A stretch of DNA of 64,000 nt from Colias croceus. Taxonomy: Eukaryota; Arthropoda; Insecta; Lepidoptera; Pieridae. Below the pieces are notes generated by a model. That model was not told where the DNA came from, searched no databases, and worked only from the letters and a program-made list of their open reading frames with translations. The position numbers were made by a program, and so were the translations under genes. Where the stretch lies: positions 4,861,001 to 4,925,000 of the forward strand of contig NC_059554.1 of the NCBI RefSeq assembly GCF_905220415.1, read 5' to 3'. Position 1 is the stretch's first letter. Each line of letters starts with the position of its first letter. This document shows, one piece after another, positions 10,909 to 22,060 of this stretch.

Positions 10909-13900
10909 ATGATGTTTCCATCTGAATTCAATGAAACTTTGGACATGCACGATCGCTTTGATACAGATGATCTATTATTTAGTCACAATGCAACTCCAGC
11001 TTCGGTGGCAAATGCAGAAAACGATCTTATTACCATAACAGAAGAAATAATAGCTACTGTAGAAAATAACTTTAATCCTGAAGAAGCTAATTATGAGCAC
11101 TTCACAATGGAGAATGAATCGTTTATTGATATGAGTACAGTAATCACCCATGATGAAAACGCAACAATACAGTTAATTCAAACAGACCACTCGTTAATTA
11201 ATGACGAACCGACATTATTAGATGAAAATACTGTTAATCAATTCTTATTACCATTACCAGTTTCTTCGAATGAAAATAAGGTTAATAAATTAATTTCCCA
11301 TTACATACCTAAATAATAAAAATTAGTTATTGTTATTAAAATAATAATATTTTCAGGAGAATTTAAATACAGGACCCGATCTTTTAGCTTTATATTCGTG
11401 TGTAATTTGTCATGATATATTTACGAACGATGCTGATCTACTGGATCATACAATTTTAATGCATGCAAGTGATAATTCTGAAAATTCTAATATCCCTAAA
11501 CTGATACCTCAAAGTACTAATAGTGGAAAAGGTATAGAATATTATTCTGTCCACTGTAAATTTTTAGAGTAATAACAGTTTTCTCTGCTTCAATCAATAA
11601 TTGTATCTAATGTTATTGTAGATAGATTTTAATACGTTTTAAATTATTGACTTACAGTAGGTACTATATTATAACATACTTATCTAAGCATGTCTTTCCT
11701 AGAATTACCAACCGGCAGTACAAACTTTGATGCCGAATGGCTGGTGTGTTGTCTTTGTGAAAGAGTTCTTTCGACTGCTTTAGAAAATGAACCTACTGGT
11801 AAGTTACGGTATTAATTTCATACGGAAAAACACATACCTAATATAAGACTCAACAGATTTTGATGTATTTTTGGAGGAATGATAGGTTCATCACCCTAGC
11901 AACACCATATAGGTAAGTGGTTTAAAATGTTTTTTTACTTAATTTTACAGAACAATTATGCTGCATTGACATAAATGGCAAAAGCAGTGTTGCACCGCGA
12001 AAACTCAGCACAATGTTTGTCTGTGATATTTGTAACTATTTATTTGCTGACGGGGAAGCACTCGATTGTCATAAGCTAAGTTGCTATTCGCAATGCGACC
12101 AACTGCCCGGAAATCTGGTGAGATATTTTTTTACATTAAATTACATAATCCATACTAATATAATAAATGCGAAAGGAACTCTGTGTGTGTCTGTATGTTA
12201 CTCAATCACGCCTAAACTACTGAACCAATTTTCATGAAATTTTGTATGGAGATATTTTGATACCCGAGAAAGGACATAGGCAACTTCTTATCCCGGGAAA
12301 ATTTTTCTTTGACTGCGCGGGCGAAGCCGCGGGCGGAAACCTAGTATTATCTATATTTTTATAAACATATCTAAGAAGTTCTAACAATAGGTGTTTTCAT
12401 CCACAGGACGAATGTATTTTAGAAGCACCTTTACCACAGAGTATAAACGTTCTTCCTGCATGTACGTTATGCGGGAAGCAATGTTCAACAGATGAGGAAC
12501 TACGAGCTCATGCAGAGAGCCACAGACCCAGTCGTGGTCGACGAGCCTACACGCCTGGGAATAGTTCCAAAATGTGGAATTGTGGATCTTGTAATCAACT
12601 GTTTGCTACTGCCAGGTACACCAAAAATCAATAATATTTAACGGAAATATATTGTGATGATTTTTGGAAAAATAAAATACAAATATTTTGTTATTTTTTA
12701 TATTACCTACGTACCTGTTCAGAAATCCTCTTTATATTCTTACCTTACCAATTGTTATTTTATTTCTGATCCGGTTTCTCTAATAAGTAAGTAAAATGAA
12801 TGCTCTCTGAAGAAATCGGCAAATATTCTCACAATCAGTGTCCACTATTACACTATAGGTACCATATTATAAAAGTTCTCGTGGACAATTTATACAGACT
12901 TTCACGATAAAAAGACACTCAAAATAATGAATATTCTGTTAGAGAGCTGTATCGTCACAAGCGGGGTGAAGACCGCCCGCCCGGCGCACCTGTGATGGCC
13001 TATGTCTGTGAGGAGTGTGATAAAGAACTGGGCAGCATGTGCGCGTTGCATACACACAAAAAGATGCACAAAGTATCAAAACCAGTAAGGATATTACCAT
13101 AGATATTACTCATTGTATGTACATACACCTAAACCTAAAAATTCAGTCTAAAATATCTCACATTTTTCCACCATACAAAGAATTTCAGTGCATTACTCTT
13201 CGTATTTAATATGCAGTCTTACGAAAAAATCAAATACTTTAGGGTTATCCGTGTCGAGTGTGTGGTCGCCGCTTCAATCAGTCAGGACACCTGGCAATCC
13301 ACATGAGGATGCATACAGGAGAACGTCCATACCCTTGTGATCTTTGCTCCAAGGCGTTTAAAGTCAAGGTTAGTTTAGTATATAATTAATGTGTACCTAT
13401 AAGGAAAGGTTTCGTATGAAAATGTAATTACATATTTAATAAAAATATACCTAATATAATTTATGAATGGATGTAGGTACAAATATCTCTGGCAGCTCGC
13501 TTAATATTTTATATGCCTAGTCTGTTTTTTTAGAAGGCCGTGCCCGGTGCCATGTTCTTTAACGTCCTTCAGATGCGTGGAAATTATTACGCACGTGTAG
13601 AGGACAAACTGGTTCACGAAGCGACAAGCAAACTCTTCGATAGTAATTAGAAAGTATTGAGGAAAAATGAGTATAATTTTATGAACAACATGAATTATAA
13701 TATGTCTACTTATTAACAAAATATAACCTTAAGTACATAAGTAAGTATATATTTTACAAAATTATAAGAATTTTTAAAAATATATAACTAATGATAGGTA
13801 ATTAAAATAATAGAAACATACCAAAACTTTAATATAAGGCTGGAGTTGTTACTTGTTTTAGTTGTATAGTTAAACCATGTCTGGTTCATTTCATACAAAA

Positions 13901-16900
13901 CAGAATTAATGCCATCCGACTACCAAAAGATGTCGCTAAGTGCATCATTTTAACCAGTAAAAAATAAAATTAGATTAAATTGCAATTTCATTACTTTTTA
14001 TAATTTTTTTACATACTTTAGTAAATGTAATCTACCTATTTAACTTCATTTTCGCTCGATTTTAACTAATTTTACAGAAAAGTTTATATTTAAACAACGC
14101 CATCTCATGAAACTACTATAAAACAAGTTATTCTTCTCCGATTATTATTACCGACATTAGTGCCATCTAGTGGCTTTGGAAGGAAAAGAACGTCAAGTCT
14201 GTGTTTAACGTGCCATCTAGTGTGTTAAAAGCAAAAGACCAAGAGATTTAAATCGAACATTTAGTACGTTTTTTCCCCACTGGCGCTTTAATTGCGCAAA
14301 TTCAAAGCGCAACTTCTTTTGTACGGAGTTGGACCGTCTGTTGTATACGTAGTATATTATTATTAGTCTGTGGTTAAACGTAATTTTTAGGATTGTTTGA
14401 AAATTATAAGCGCCTACGGCTCATCTCCAAATCGTATTGTATATTCCTGAACAAAAAATGTCAGGCGTAAAAAAATCTTTAAAACTATTTTGAAATGAAA
14501 CCTTTTTTCCAGACTTATATTTGGAGATAGGTAGTCAGATAGCTCACGTTTTTGAGAATCGATCATCTCTATACAAATTTCCTACCCCATATTTCATCCT
14601 CATCAAGTTTTGTTTTACGATAAAAATGCACACATACGAATTATGATGCTGCTACTACCTATATATATCTATACTAGCTGGTGCGTTGTGCGCGGGCTGC
14701 AAGCAGCCCGCGAGCCCCTTTTGCCCCTGGGTTGAAGCAATAGGGCAGTCATTAGAAAATGTGTTAGAATTCCCAGTCCATTTGTAATTTTCTGCTAACA
14801 GCGATCCCACAGTCAGTCGGTAATGCTTATAAATTCCCCATTCAAGTATTTTCCACTCCGGGAGGCTGTCCACCTTCGGAAGCATCCCAGGACAGAAATC
14901 TTCAGTCATTTGAAAATGCATTAAAATTCCCCGTCAATTTGCTATTATCTGCAAACAGCGATTCCACAGTCAATCGGAAGTGCTTATAAATTTCAAATTC
15001 AAATATTTTCTATTCCGGGGGGCGGTTACCTTCGAGGGTGCATGGTGCGCGAGCTGCAAGCAGCTCGCGGCTCATCCCAGGGCAGAAAGCTTCAGTCATT
15101 TGAAAATGCATTCAAATTTCCTATCCATTTGTTACATCTCCTAACAGCGATTCTACAGTCAGTCGGTAATGCTTATAAATTCCCCATTCAAGTATTTTCC
15201 ACTCCAGGAGGCTGTCCACCTTCGAGGGAGCGTAGTGCGCGGGCTGCAAGCAGCCCGCGAAGCATCCCAGGGCAGAAATCTTCAGTCATATGAAAATGCA
15301 TTAAAATTCCCCGTCAATTTGCTTTTATCTGCTAACAGCGATTCTACAGTCAGTCGTTAATGCTTATAAATTCCCCATTCAAGTATTTTACACTCCGGGA
15401 GGCTGTCCACCTTCGAGGGAGCGTAGTGCGCAGGCTGCAAGCAGCCCGCGAAGCATCCCAGGGCGGAAATCTTCAGTCATTTGAAAATGCATTCTAATTT
15501 CGTATCCATTTGTTATTACATCTCCTAACAGCGATTCTACAGTCAGTCGGTAATGCTCATAAATTCCCCATTCAAATATTTTCTATTCCGGGGGGCTGTC
15601 CACCTTCGAGGTTGCGTGGTGCGCGAGCTGCAAGCAGCTCGCGGCTCATCCCAGGGCAGAAATCTTCAGTCATTTGAAAATGCATTCAAATTTCCTTTCC
15701 ATTTGTAACATCTGCTAACAGCGATTCTACAGTCAGTCGAAACTGCTTATAAATTACTTATTCAAATGTTGTTAAATTTTTGAAACGTCTTATCGATAGC
15801 GGGCAGTGACTTTTCATAATAAACTGTTCAAGAGTTAACCTAACACGCTCGTCGCTTCGCTCCTCGCTACCTATTTGAATATTTAGGCCGGCCGCTGCCG
15901 CGACTCGCTCGCTTCGCTCGCTTGGCTCGTGCGATAGGTAGTTCAAAAGTTAACCTAACACGCTCGTCGCTTCGCTCCTCGCTACCTATTTGAATATTTA
16001 GGCCGGCCGCTGCCGTGACTCGCTCGCTTCGCTCGCATGGCTCGTGTGGTAGTTCAAAAGTTAACCTTACACGCTCGTCGCTTCGCTCCTCGCTACCTAA
16101 ACTGCTTATAAATTACTTATTCAAATATTGGTAAAATTTTTGAAACGTCTTATCGATAGCGGGCAGTGACTTTTCATAATAAACTGTTCAAGAGTTAACC
16201 TAACACGCTCGTCGCTTCGCTCCTCGCTACCTATTTGAATATTTAGGCCGGCCGCTGCCGCAACTCGCTCGCTTCGCTCGCTTGGCTCGTGCGGTAGGTA
16301 GTTCATAAGTTAACCTAACACGCTCGTCGCTTCGCTCCTCGCTACCTATTTGAATATTTAGGCCGGCCGTTGACGCGACTCGCTCGCTTCGCTCGCTTGG
16401 CTCGTGCGGTAAGTAGTTCAAAAGTTAACCTAACACGCTCGTCGCTTCGCTCCTCGCTACCTATTTGAATATTTACGCTGGCCGCTGCCGTGACTCGCTC
16501 GCTTCGCTCGCTTGGCTCGTGCGGTAGTTCAAAAGTTAATAAATATTTTCTACTCCGGGAGGCTGTTGACCCTCGAGGTTGCGCGGTGCGCGGGCAGCAA
16601 GCAGCCCGCGGTGCCGTCTTTTGCCGATGCTATTCCTATTACCCTTCCTACTATGGAAATTTCCATACAAAATTTTCGAAAAAAAAAAATTTCGCTTTTT
16701 AACAAAAAAATTTATATGCCTGGAAGCGGACCAAGTTTTGAAGTATTTTTTACTTCGGCGACCCCGACCTACCTGTCACCGATTCAGAGAACCGTTGAAT
16801 TTCGTGATGTATCGAAAATGGAAACCAGCGGTCGAAGTGAGATTCTGAGTATGCAGTTTTGTAAATCTGGCCGATTAGAGCACAGAAGTCAATTTTCAAA

Positions 16901-19900
16901 CCGATAGTGAAGTAACCGGCGCCACCATCTTGCCTCGAAAAATCGGCTATATTTAAAAAAAAATATGGCGTCCAATTTGAAATTTCTCGATTGCCCTGGT
17001 AGCGCCCCATCTTTCTGATCATTTTTTAGTTCTACACCCCCCACCTATCTTGCGCCGTTTCAGAGAGCTGTCGAATTTCACGTTGTATGAAACTCGGAAA
17101 CCAGCAGTGATAATTCAATTATGAGTATGCCAACTTAATATGCGGCTCGATTAAAGCCCCTGTGCCAAGTTTCAGCGCGATCGGACCAGCGATGGCCGTT
17201 TTAGCATTTGTATGGCGGCGGCCATTTTTTCCGCCATTTTGAATTTTTTTCACTATCTGTGGTAATTGCTCGAGGTCTACTACAAGTTTAGTTTGAGCAC
17301 CCCAGATGTAGCTGCTACCGTTTGCGCGGGCCGTTGACCGTCTCCGCGGGCTGTGAGAAAGTTCAGGATTTCGGATTTTTCTGGATATCCTGGGAGCTGG
17401 GTGAGTATGAATGCGTCATTTGTATGTTTCTCCGTCGTGCCACCATGGCTAAATTTACGTTTTTATGTTTGCGCCAAAAATGGAAAAATTCCAAAATCGA
17501 GCATCCCACTATGGCTCCCTGGTAGCGTCCCAGGGTGGTGATCATTTTTAGTTCCGACACCCCCAACCCAACTCGCACCGTTTCCGCGGGCCGTTGGATT
17601 TTACGTTGTATGGAAGTTGGAAACGGGGGCCCGGAGCCACTTGAACGGGGCACCGATCGATTCGCCGGCTCGAACAGAGCACGTGTGCCAAATTTGAGAC
17701 GTAAGGATTCATAAACGGCGATTTTGGCAAAGTACGGCGGCCATCTTGTTTTCGCGAAAATCCCCATTTTTCCACCACCCCTGGTAATTGCCACCAGTTC
17801 CGAGCATTTTTTGTTCAGACACCCCCCCTCCAGGTACCACCGTTTTTGCGCACCTCCAGGGGTCCACTTGGTTTTCGAAGATGATCGAGATCGCTATATT
17901 TTTCCGGTGGTCACTGGAAGCACCTCTACACGACCACGTCGAAATCCCCCCAACTTTCCCCGTAGTTTCCGAGAAACCCGATGTCAGTCAGTCAGTGAGT
18001 GAGTGGTAGTGTAGCTTTATATATTATAATATAATATTAAAATTCGCGCAATTCTGTTCAGCAGTCCACGCGTGAAATTGTAAAAAAACAGAAGACAGTT
18101 ATTTTTGGATGTGTTATATCAATTTCGAAGTTTGGATACATTGGGATTGACGATCTTTACAAATAATACAATAGGTACCTATAGGTATATAGGTCAGTAT
18201 GATTGCACTGTAGGTGCTATGTTGAACTTTTTTTCGACATTTTAAGCTAGCTCATGAGGAAATAGTAATATATTTTGTATTATTCCCTTCTTTTTTATGG
18301 ATATAGTTCCCCCTTAATTTCTACAGCTTCTCAAAATGTATTTAGGTACGCTTATTAAAGTACACTTACAAGATTAGTTTAAGTAGGTATTACTTTGGCA
18401 TTACTCGCTTTGATGTGATTTAGGGAATTCTATCAAAATTACTGGACGATACATATTGCCTTACATACCCTTTTCTATTTCATACATACACACAGTGATA
18501 ATTGCATTGGTCGCTTCCCATAAAATACTCAACTGAATGATTTAGTTGTTTACAATCTATTTTCCGTTCTCTCATAAAAAGCGCATACATCCCCTCGCTA
18601 GGTTGGGCATAAGCAGTTCCCAGTAGTTTTTCCCGTGGCAGGTGGAGCGCGACGACCACCGGCGGACGCATACGGGCGAACGGCCCTTCGCGTGCACGGC
18701 CTGCCCCAAGACGTTCACCGCCGCCGCACGCTTGCGTGAGCATGCGCGCATACACACCGACCAAAGGTTAATATAAACTGTACATCTATTTAACGACTAG
18801 CTGAGCCCCGCGGTTTCACCCGCGATAAATGGTCTATCTAACACCGAAAGAATTTTTCAAATTGGACCAGTAAGTACAGCTATTACAATAGAAATATTGT
18901 AATACTGTGCCAGTAGTTTCCGAGATTAGCGCGTTCAAACAAACGAACAAACTCTTCAGCTTTATAATATTAGTAGACCGTATAGATGTGATACAGGTAG
19001 AGCCGGGATGTTACAGACTACAGTCATAGGTATATTTTTTAATGCGAATGTTTGGGGTGCGAAAACGAATGCTAAGATATCGAACTACGAACTGTTCACT
19101 GTATAGAGATAACATTTCGCATGTGACTCATTTGACTTGAGTGACTAACTAAGACTGAAAGGATATTGGGAATTTCAAAGTGCAATCTGATGAAATGAGG
19201 AAAGAGTGAAGAATTATCATTATTACACATTTTTTAAACATCTCTTTTTGTATTTTATTATTACTTACTTAGTTACCTATTAATAACAAATACCCAAATC
19301 AGACGTGATACAAAGTCGGCAAAATTATCCGCAATTAGCTATACGGAGGCGTGCGGTATTTGCTGCTTACCACGAGGCAACAATGTCTGCTCATTTGCGT
19401 TCCCTAACATTTTTAATTTCTATATGTATTTGCATATTACTAAAGGCTAGGTTCATTTTCTTCAAATCTTTCTGTAGAACACCCTAATAATTTACTTTTA
19501 ATATTTGTGGATATTTAGTATGTAGATATTGTAAGATTCGTTTTATGTTTATTGAAATATCCTAATGGTTTATTTTAATTCTCTTCCTATGAACTTACCC
19601 AGTATATTTATCCATAAAGATCTAGAAGGTTGGTATGTACGTATATTGTATAAAGCTTATTCCTTATATCTATATAACCGTAAACATCATCACGACTAAT
19701 TAAACCTTTGGTTAAACATAACTAAACAAGAAGCTGATGTGTTCCTTTATTAGTAAATACAAGTAGGTAAGTATAATAGATGGTATTTATTAGGTTCCGA
19801 ATTCCGATTTAGTGTAGCGTTAAAAAACTTTATAATATAGGTATTGTAATTACATAAAAGAAATGAAACGTTATGTAATCTATTAATTTAACATTAAACC

Positions 19901-21886
19901 ATCTAGGTACTCCGAACTATGTACATTAACTCAGTTTAAATTTTTGCAATATGAATAACATGCTACGTATATAGTACATAATAATAAATTATTATTTAAA
20001 ATGTCCAAATTATAATAATAATTGCAATTATTTCCATCAATAATGAATTCTACTATCCGTGGGTCGATCAGACGAGTCGAGGACGAAGTTCTCAATAAAT
20101 TAAACAGCCACCGAGAGATGGCGCTAGTTGTCTCGATTCTAAATTGCCGAAAGCGCGGCAAACAGTATTCAACTAAGTAGATCTAGTGACTAGTATATTC
20201 ATGTATGAAGAACCGAATAAAATTGTTCCGAGGAAATATAGTTTAGCATCAAGCTATAATAATAAATAGCTATTATCTCTTTATATAATAAATAATTCCC
20301 TTGTTAAAAACAATTATTTCTATATTTAATGCTTAGCTACATTTCCTATTGCACTTCCACTTTAAATTTTTCTTTTTCATTTAATTATGTTATTGTAAAT
20401 TCAGTATTTACAACCCTGGTATACCCTGGACACACCCTGGAGATGCAGCTAATGTAAATGGTATAATAATAGCAAAAATATTCATTGATTGGTAGGTATA
20501 CATCATAATCCATAGATAGTCACTTTCAACAAATGAAACTAACGAGAAATAATAATAATAATCATAGAGCGGAAAGGAACTGCCTATCCTTAATATTTTA
20601 GCTTTATGATATTTAAGACCATGATTTTTCTACTCTATCACGGATTGAAGCCCCGACCCGTAGGTCAAGTTTAACGCTCGACTAAGCAGCAATAGTCTAG
20701 TTAAACAGTATTATGGGCCTATGACTTAAAGTGGACATATATTATATATAACCTATTTTAATATTGTATTTTATTGTGTGAATAAACTAAGTTATTTATT
20801 CCTAACCGAATGTTGATACATTTCACTAAACTGTTCAACAATTTTATCAACCAATCGCTACTGTTGACATTGTATCCTAATCAAATTTGTTTCTTTCAGT
20901 CATAAAATCTGTTTATGATTAAAGCAGTAGTCAGATAAAAAATAATTTTTATTTTCTTTTTAAACTCAAGAGCATCAGTTGTTTTTCGCCTAATCGCCAA
21001 ATCGCAAAGAGACCTTACCGTTGCAATATAATCGTTGTTCTAAATTATGTTAATTTGTTTGTAATTGTTCCTGTGTGTTCTCCAAATAAATACAGGCCCT
21101 ACCGTTGTGATATATGCGGTGCGGCATTCCGGAGGCCGTACGCGCGCACCGTGCACACGCTGATCCACACGGGCCAGAAGCCGCACGAGTGCAACGTCTG
21201 CGGCACGGCTTTCAGGTACCCTAGCAACTAGCTAGTTGCAGCCAGTACTCAATAGCCCGCGATTTTATGTGGTAAATAGCTGAGTTTGTTACTCTGTGTG
21301 CTTTTACACGGAATAAATAAAGGTACCTCGTACATACAGCTAAATTAATAATATCTGTAGGTATGTACACCTTTGATGCAGATCAGCTGTTTTACGTAGA
21401 AGAGCACAATATGTCGAGTCAATAAATTTTGTGTATAAAATAATAGGAAATGACTAGCTTAAACTCTACCGTCGGTAGAAAAAATTATTTCTATATAAAT
21501 TTGTAAAGAATAGAAAAAACTTTTTATAAAGCATTTGAATGCCATAAAACCAAAAATATCACATTCAAAAGTATTTCTTTAAAAAAAAGCGTATGAATGC
21601 CTTTCTGTTCTATAATGGTCTAGAAATCAAATGTGCCTAGAAACCCTGTTATATAGATGAAATTATATATGTATACGTTTTTCTGTAGAGAAGATTATAA
21701 AACTACGGATTGTACAACCTCTTTCAAATTCTGGTAGATTTTGTGACATTTGTAATTTATTGTATTTTAATAATTATTTGTGGAATTAATTTTATATTAT
21801 AATTTGTTATCAGGCGTTCTGGCGACATGTGGAAGCACAAACGGACTCTACACGGCATCCAACCAGAGGTGGAAGCGAAAATGTGA
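10909..21886 (+). CDS. C2H2 zinc-finger protein (10 exons, complete, 534 residues)
   Basis: Exons: 10909-11280, 11357-11531, 11703-11798, 11951-12117, 12407-12615, 12943-13084, 13243-13368, 18642-18766, 21096-21215 and 21814-21886. They total 1605 bases in frame with a TGA end. The first exon (124 residues, starting MMFPSEF) is acidic and has no finger. Fingers with CxxC-x12-H spacing follow: one in exon 2, a C2HC form in exon 4, one in exon 5, a degenerate one across exons 5-6 lacking its last histidine, one in exon 6, one in exon 7, one split exactly across the exon 7/8 junction (CDLC to HRRTH), then one each in exons 8, 9 and 9/10. Linkers are HTGERPY, HTGERPF, HTDQRPY and HTGQKPH. It is probably a nuclear DNA-binding regulator; target and ortholog are unknown. 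Exons 8 and 9 are much more GC-rich than the earlier ones. The second ATG at 10912 is an alternative start. Confidence 0.92.
12150..12345 (+). mobile_element. Short Helitron-like repeat (family A)
   Basis: A near full-length sister of the repeat at 4040-4222: CATACTAATATAATAAATGCG at the start and CGCGGGCGAAGCCGCGGGCGG plus CTAGT at the end. The terminal GC hairpin is intact here. It lies in intron 4 of the zinc-finger gene. Confidence 0.8.
13534..13650 (+). CDS. Possible alternative terminal exon of the zinc-finger gene (38 codons)
   Basis: After a T-rich tract ending TTTTTTAG there is an open frame in phase 0, matching the phase-0 donor of exon 7 only 166 bp upstream. It reads KAVPGAMFFNVLQMRGN and continues to a TAG at 13648. 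It is GC-richer than its AT-rich surroundings. If used, it would end the protein inside the finger that exon 8 normally completes, giving a shorter isoform without the last four fingers. No family is recognised. It may also be a chance frame or an exon remnant. Confidence 0.4.
   Translation, partial: KAVPGAMFFNVLQMRGNYYARVEDKLVHEATSKLFDSN
14161..14224. promoter_or_regulatory. Paired CTCF-like motifs
   Basis: TGCCATCTAGTGGC at 14161-14174 and TGCCATCTAGTGTG at 14211-14224. The reverse complement, CCACTAGATGGCA, fits the animal CTCF core. A weaker GCCATCTCATGA lies near 14099. This is sequence resemblance only. Confidence 0.4.
14691..14712. repeat. Palindrome, copy 1 (terminal)
   Basis: Ten-base arms CGCGGGCTGC and GCAGCCCGCG around AA. 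This copy sits beside the CTAGT end of the block. Further copies lie at 15048-15069, 15238-15259, 15429-15450, 15622-15643 and 16589-16610. Confidence 0.9.
14763..15735 (+). repeat. 190-bp tandem array, six units, each with a palindrome
   Basis: The phrase GCGATTCTACAGTCAGTCGG recurs at 14801, 14958, 15147, 15338, 15531 and 15721, giving spacings of 157, 189, 191, 193 and 190. The first interval is short because it lacks the palindrome. Units also share AGGCTGTCCACCTTCGAGG, CATCCCAGGGCAGAAATC and TTTGAAAATGCATT. Two subfamilies alternate, told apart by the palindrome sequence and the text around it. Confidence 0.92.
15836..16530 (+). repeat. 114-bp tandem array, six units, inside a 360-bp duplication
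   Basis: The phrase TAACCTAACACGCTCGTCGC recurs at 15837, 15951, 16062 (variant), 16197, 16311 and 16426. Each unit also has GCTTCGCTCCTCGCTACC, GGCCGGCCGCTGCCG and ACTCGCTCGCTTCGCTCGC. The segment from about 15735 recurs from about 16095, so a roughly 360-bp block was duplicated. The reverse-strand frames (EPSERSERVA, SEERSDERV) are repeat artefacts. Confidence 0.92.
16700..17990 (+). repeat. Degenerate repeats of about 265 bp
   Basis: A motif of C-rich CACCCCC, then ACC-GTTTC-GCGGGCCGTTG and TTACGTTGTATGGAA recurs in diverged form near 16760, 17035, 17300, 17560 and 17820. Phrases such as GGCGGCCAT-TTTTTCC and CTGGTAGCG also recur. It is GC-richer than the genome around it but has no consistent coding frame. 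Confidence 0.65.
18041..18641. other. End of zinc-finger intron 7
   Basis: AT-rich intron sequence with GGTACCTATAGGTATATAGG-type simple sequence. No gene is seen. Confidence 0.5.
18767..21095. other. Zinc-finger intron 8
   Basis: Apart from the Helitron-like copy at 18796-18975, this is AT-rich intron. Near 20416 the phrase ACCCTGG occurs three times in about 30 bases, and near 20110 there is AGATGGCGCTAGTTG. No coding signal. Confidence 0.5.
18796..18975 (-). mobile_element. Short Helitron-like repeat (family C)
   Basis: Reads ACTAGCTGAGCCCCGCGGTT at the left and GCGTTCAAACAAACGAACAA then CTTTATAATATTAGTAG at the right. This matches a lepidopteran family that starts ACTAATATTATAAAGCTGAA in the opposite sense. 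A sister copy lies at 53025-53216. Confidence 0.8.
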
Positions 21887-22060
21887 TTTTAAATGAGTGA
21901 TAAGATTATCCAATTATTTATTTTAAACAAAGTGTGTATATAAGCAAAGAGTGCCAGTAAACTCTTTCAATTATTTCTTTATCTGTGTAGAATGAAGTAT
22001 CTTGTACTTTTTAGGTATATAAATAAAAAGTCAGAAATTCTTCAACAGTAAATATTTATT
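21887..22060. terminator. Convergent poly(A) signals of the zinc-finger gene and taranis
   Basis: The + strand AATAAA at about 22021-22026 lies 135 bp after the zinc-finger stop. On the - strand AATAAA at about 22058-22053 could end a long taranis 3' UTR. The two signals are about 30 bp apart, so the transcripts would meet or overlap tail to tail. Confidence 0.5.

Larger units (their letters stand above)
13369..14674. other. First part of zinc-finger intron 7
   Basis: Mostly AT-rich. It contains the possible alternative last exon at 13534-13650 and, at 14161-14174 and 14211-14224, two copies of TGCCATCTAGTG, which resembles a CTCF core on the other strand. No other gene signal. Confidence 0.5.
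14675..18040 (-). mobile_element. Composite Helitron-like block with three internal repeat arrays
   Basis: The left end reads ACTAGCTGGTGCG followed by a 22-base palindrome. In reverse this is a hairpin plus CTAG-T, as at a Helitron 3' end. The right end carries GTCAGTCAGTCAGTGAGTG and TATATTATAATATAATATT, resembling the reversed 5' ends of the short Helitron-like repeats here. Inside are the 190-bp array (about 14763-15735), the 114-bp array (15836-16530) and degenerate repeats of about 265 bp (16700-17990). No helicase or Rep frame is seen, so it would be non-autonomous. The borders are estimates. Confidence 0.55.

Noticed and set aside
15758..16421. Reverse-strand frames rich in EPSERSERVA/SEERSDER
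   Set aside because: They follow the 114-bp tandem unit and have no domain; the same text recurs in each unit.
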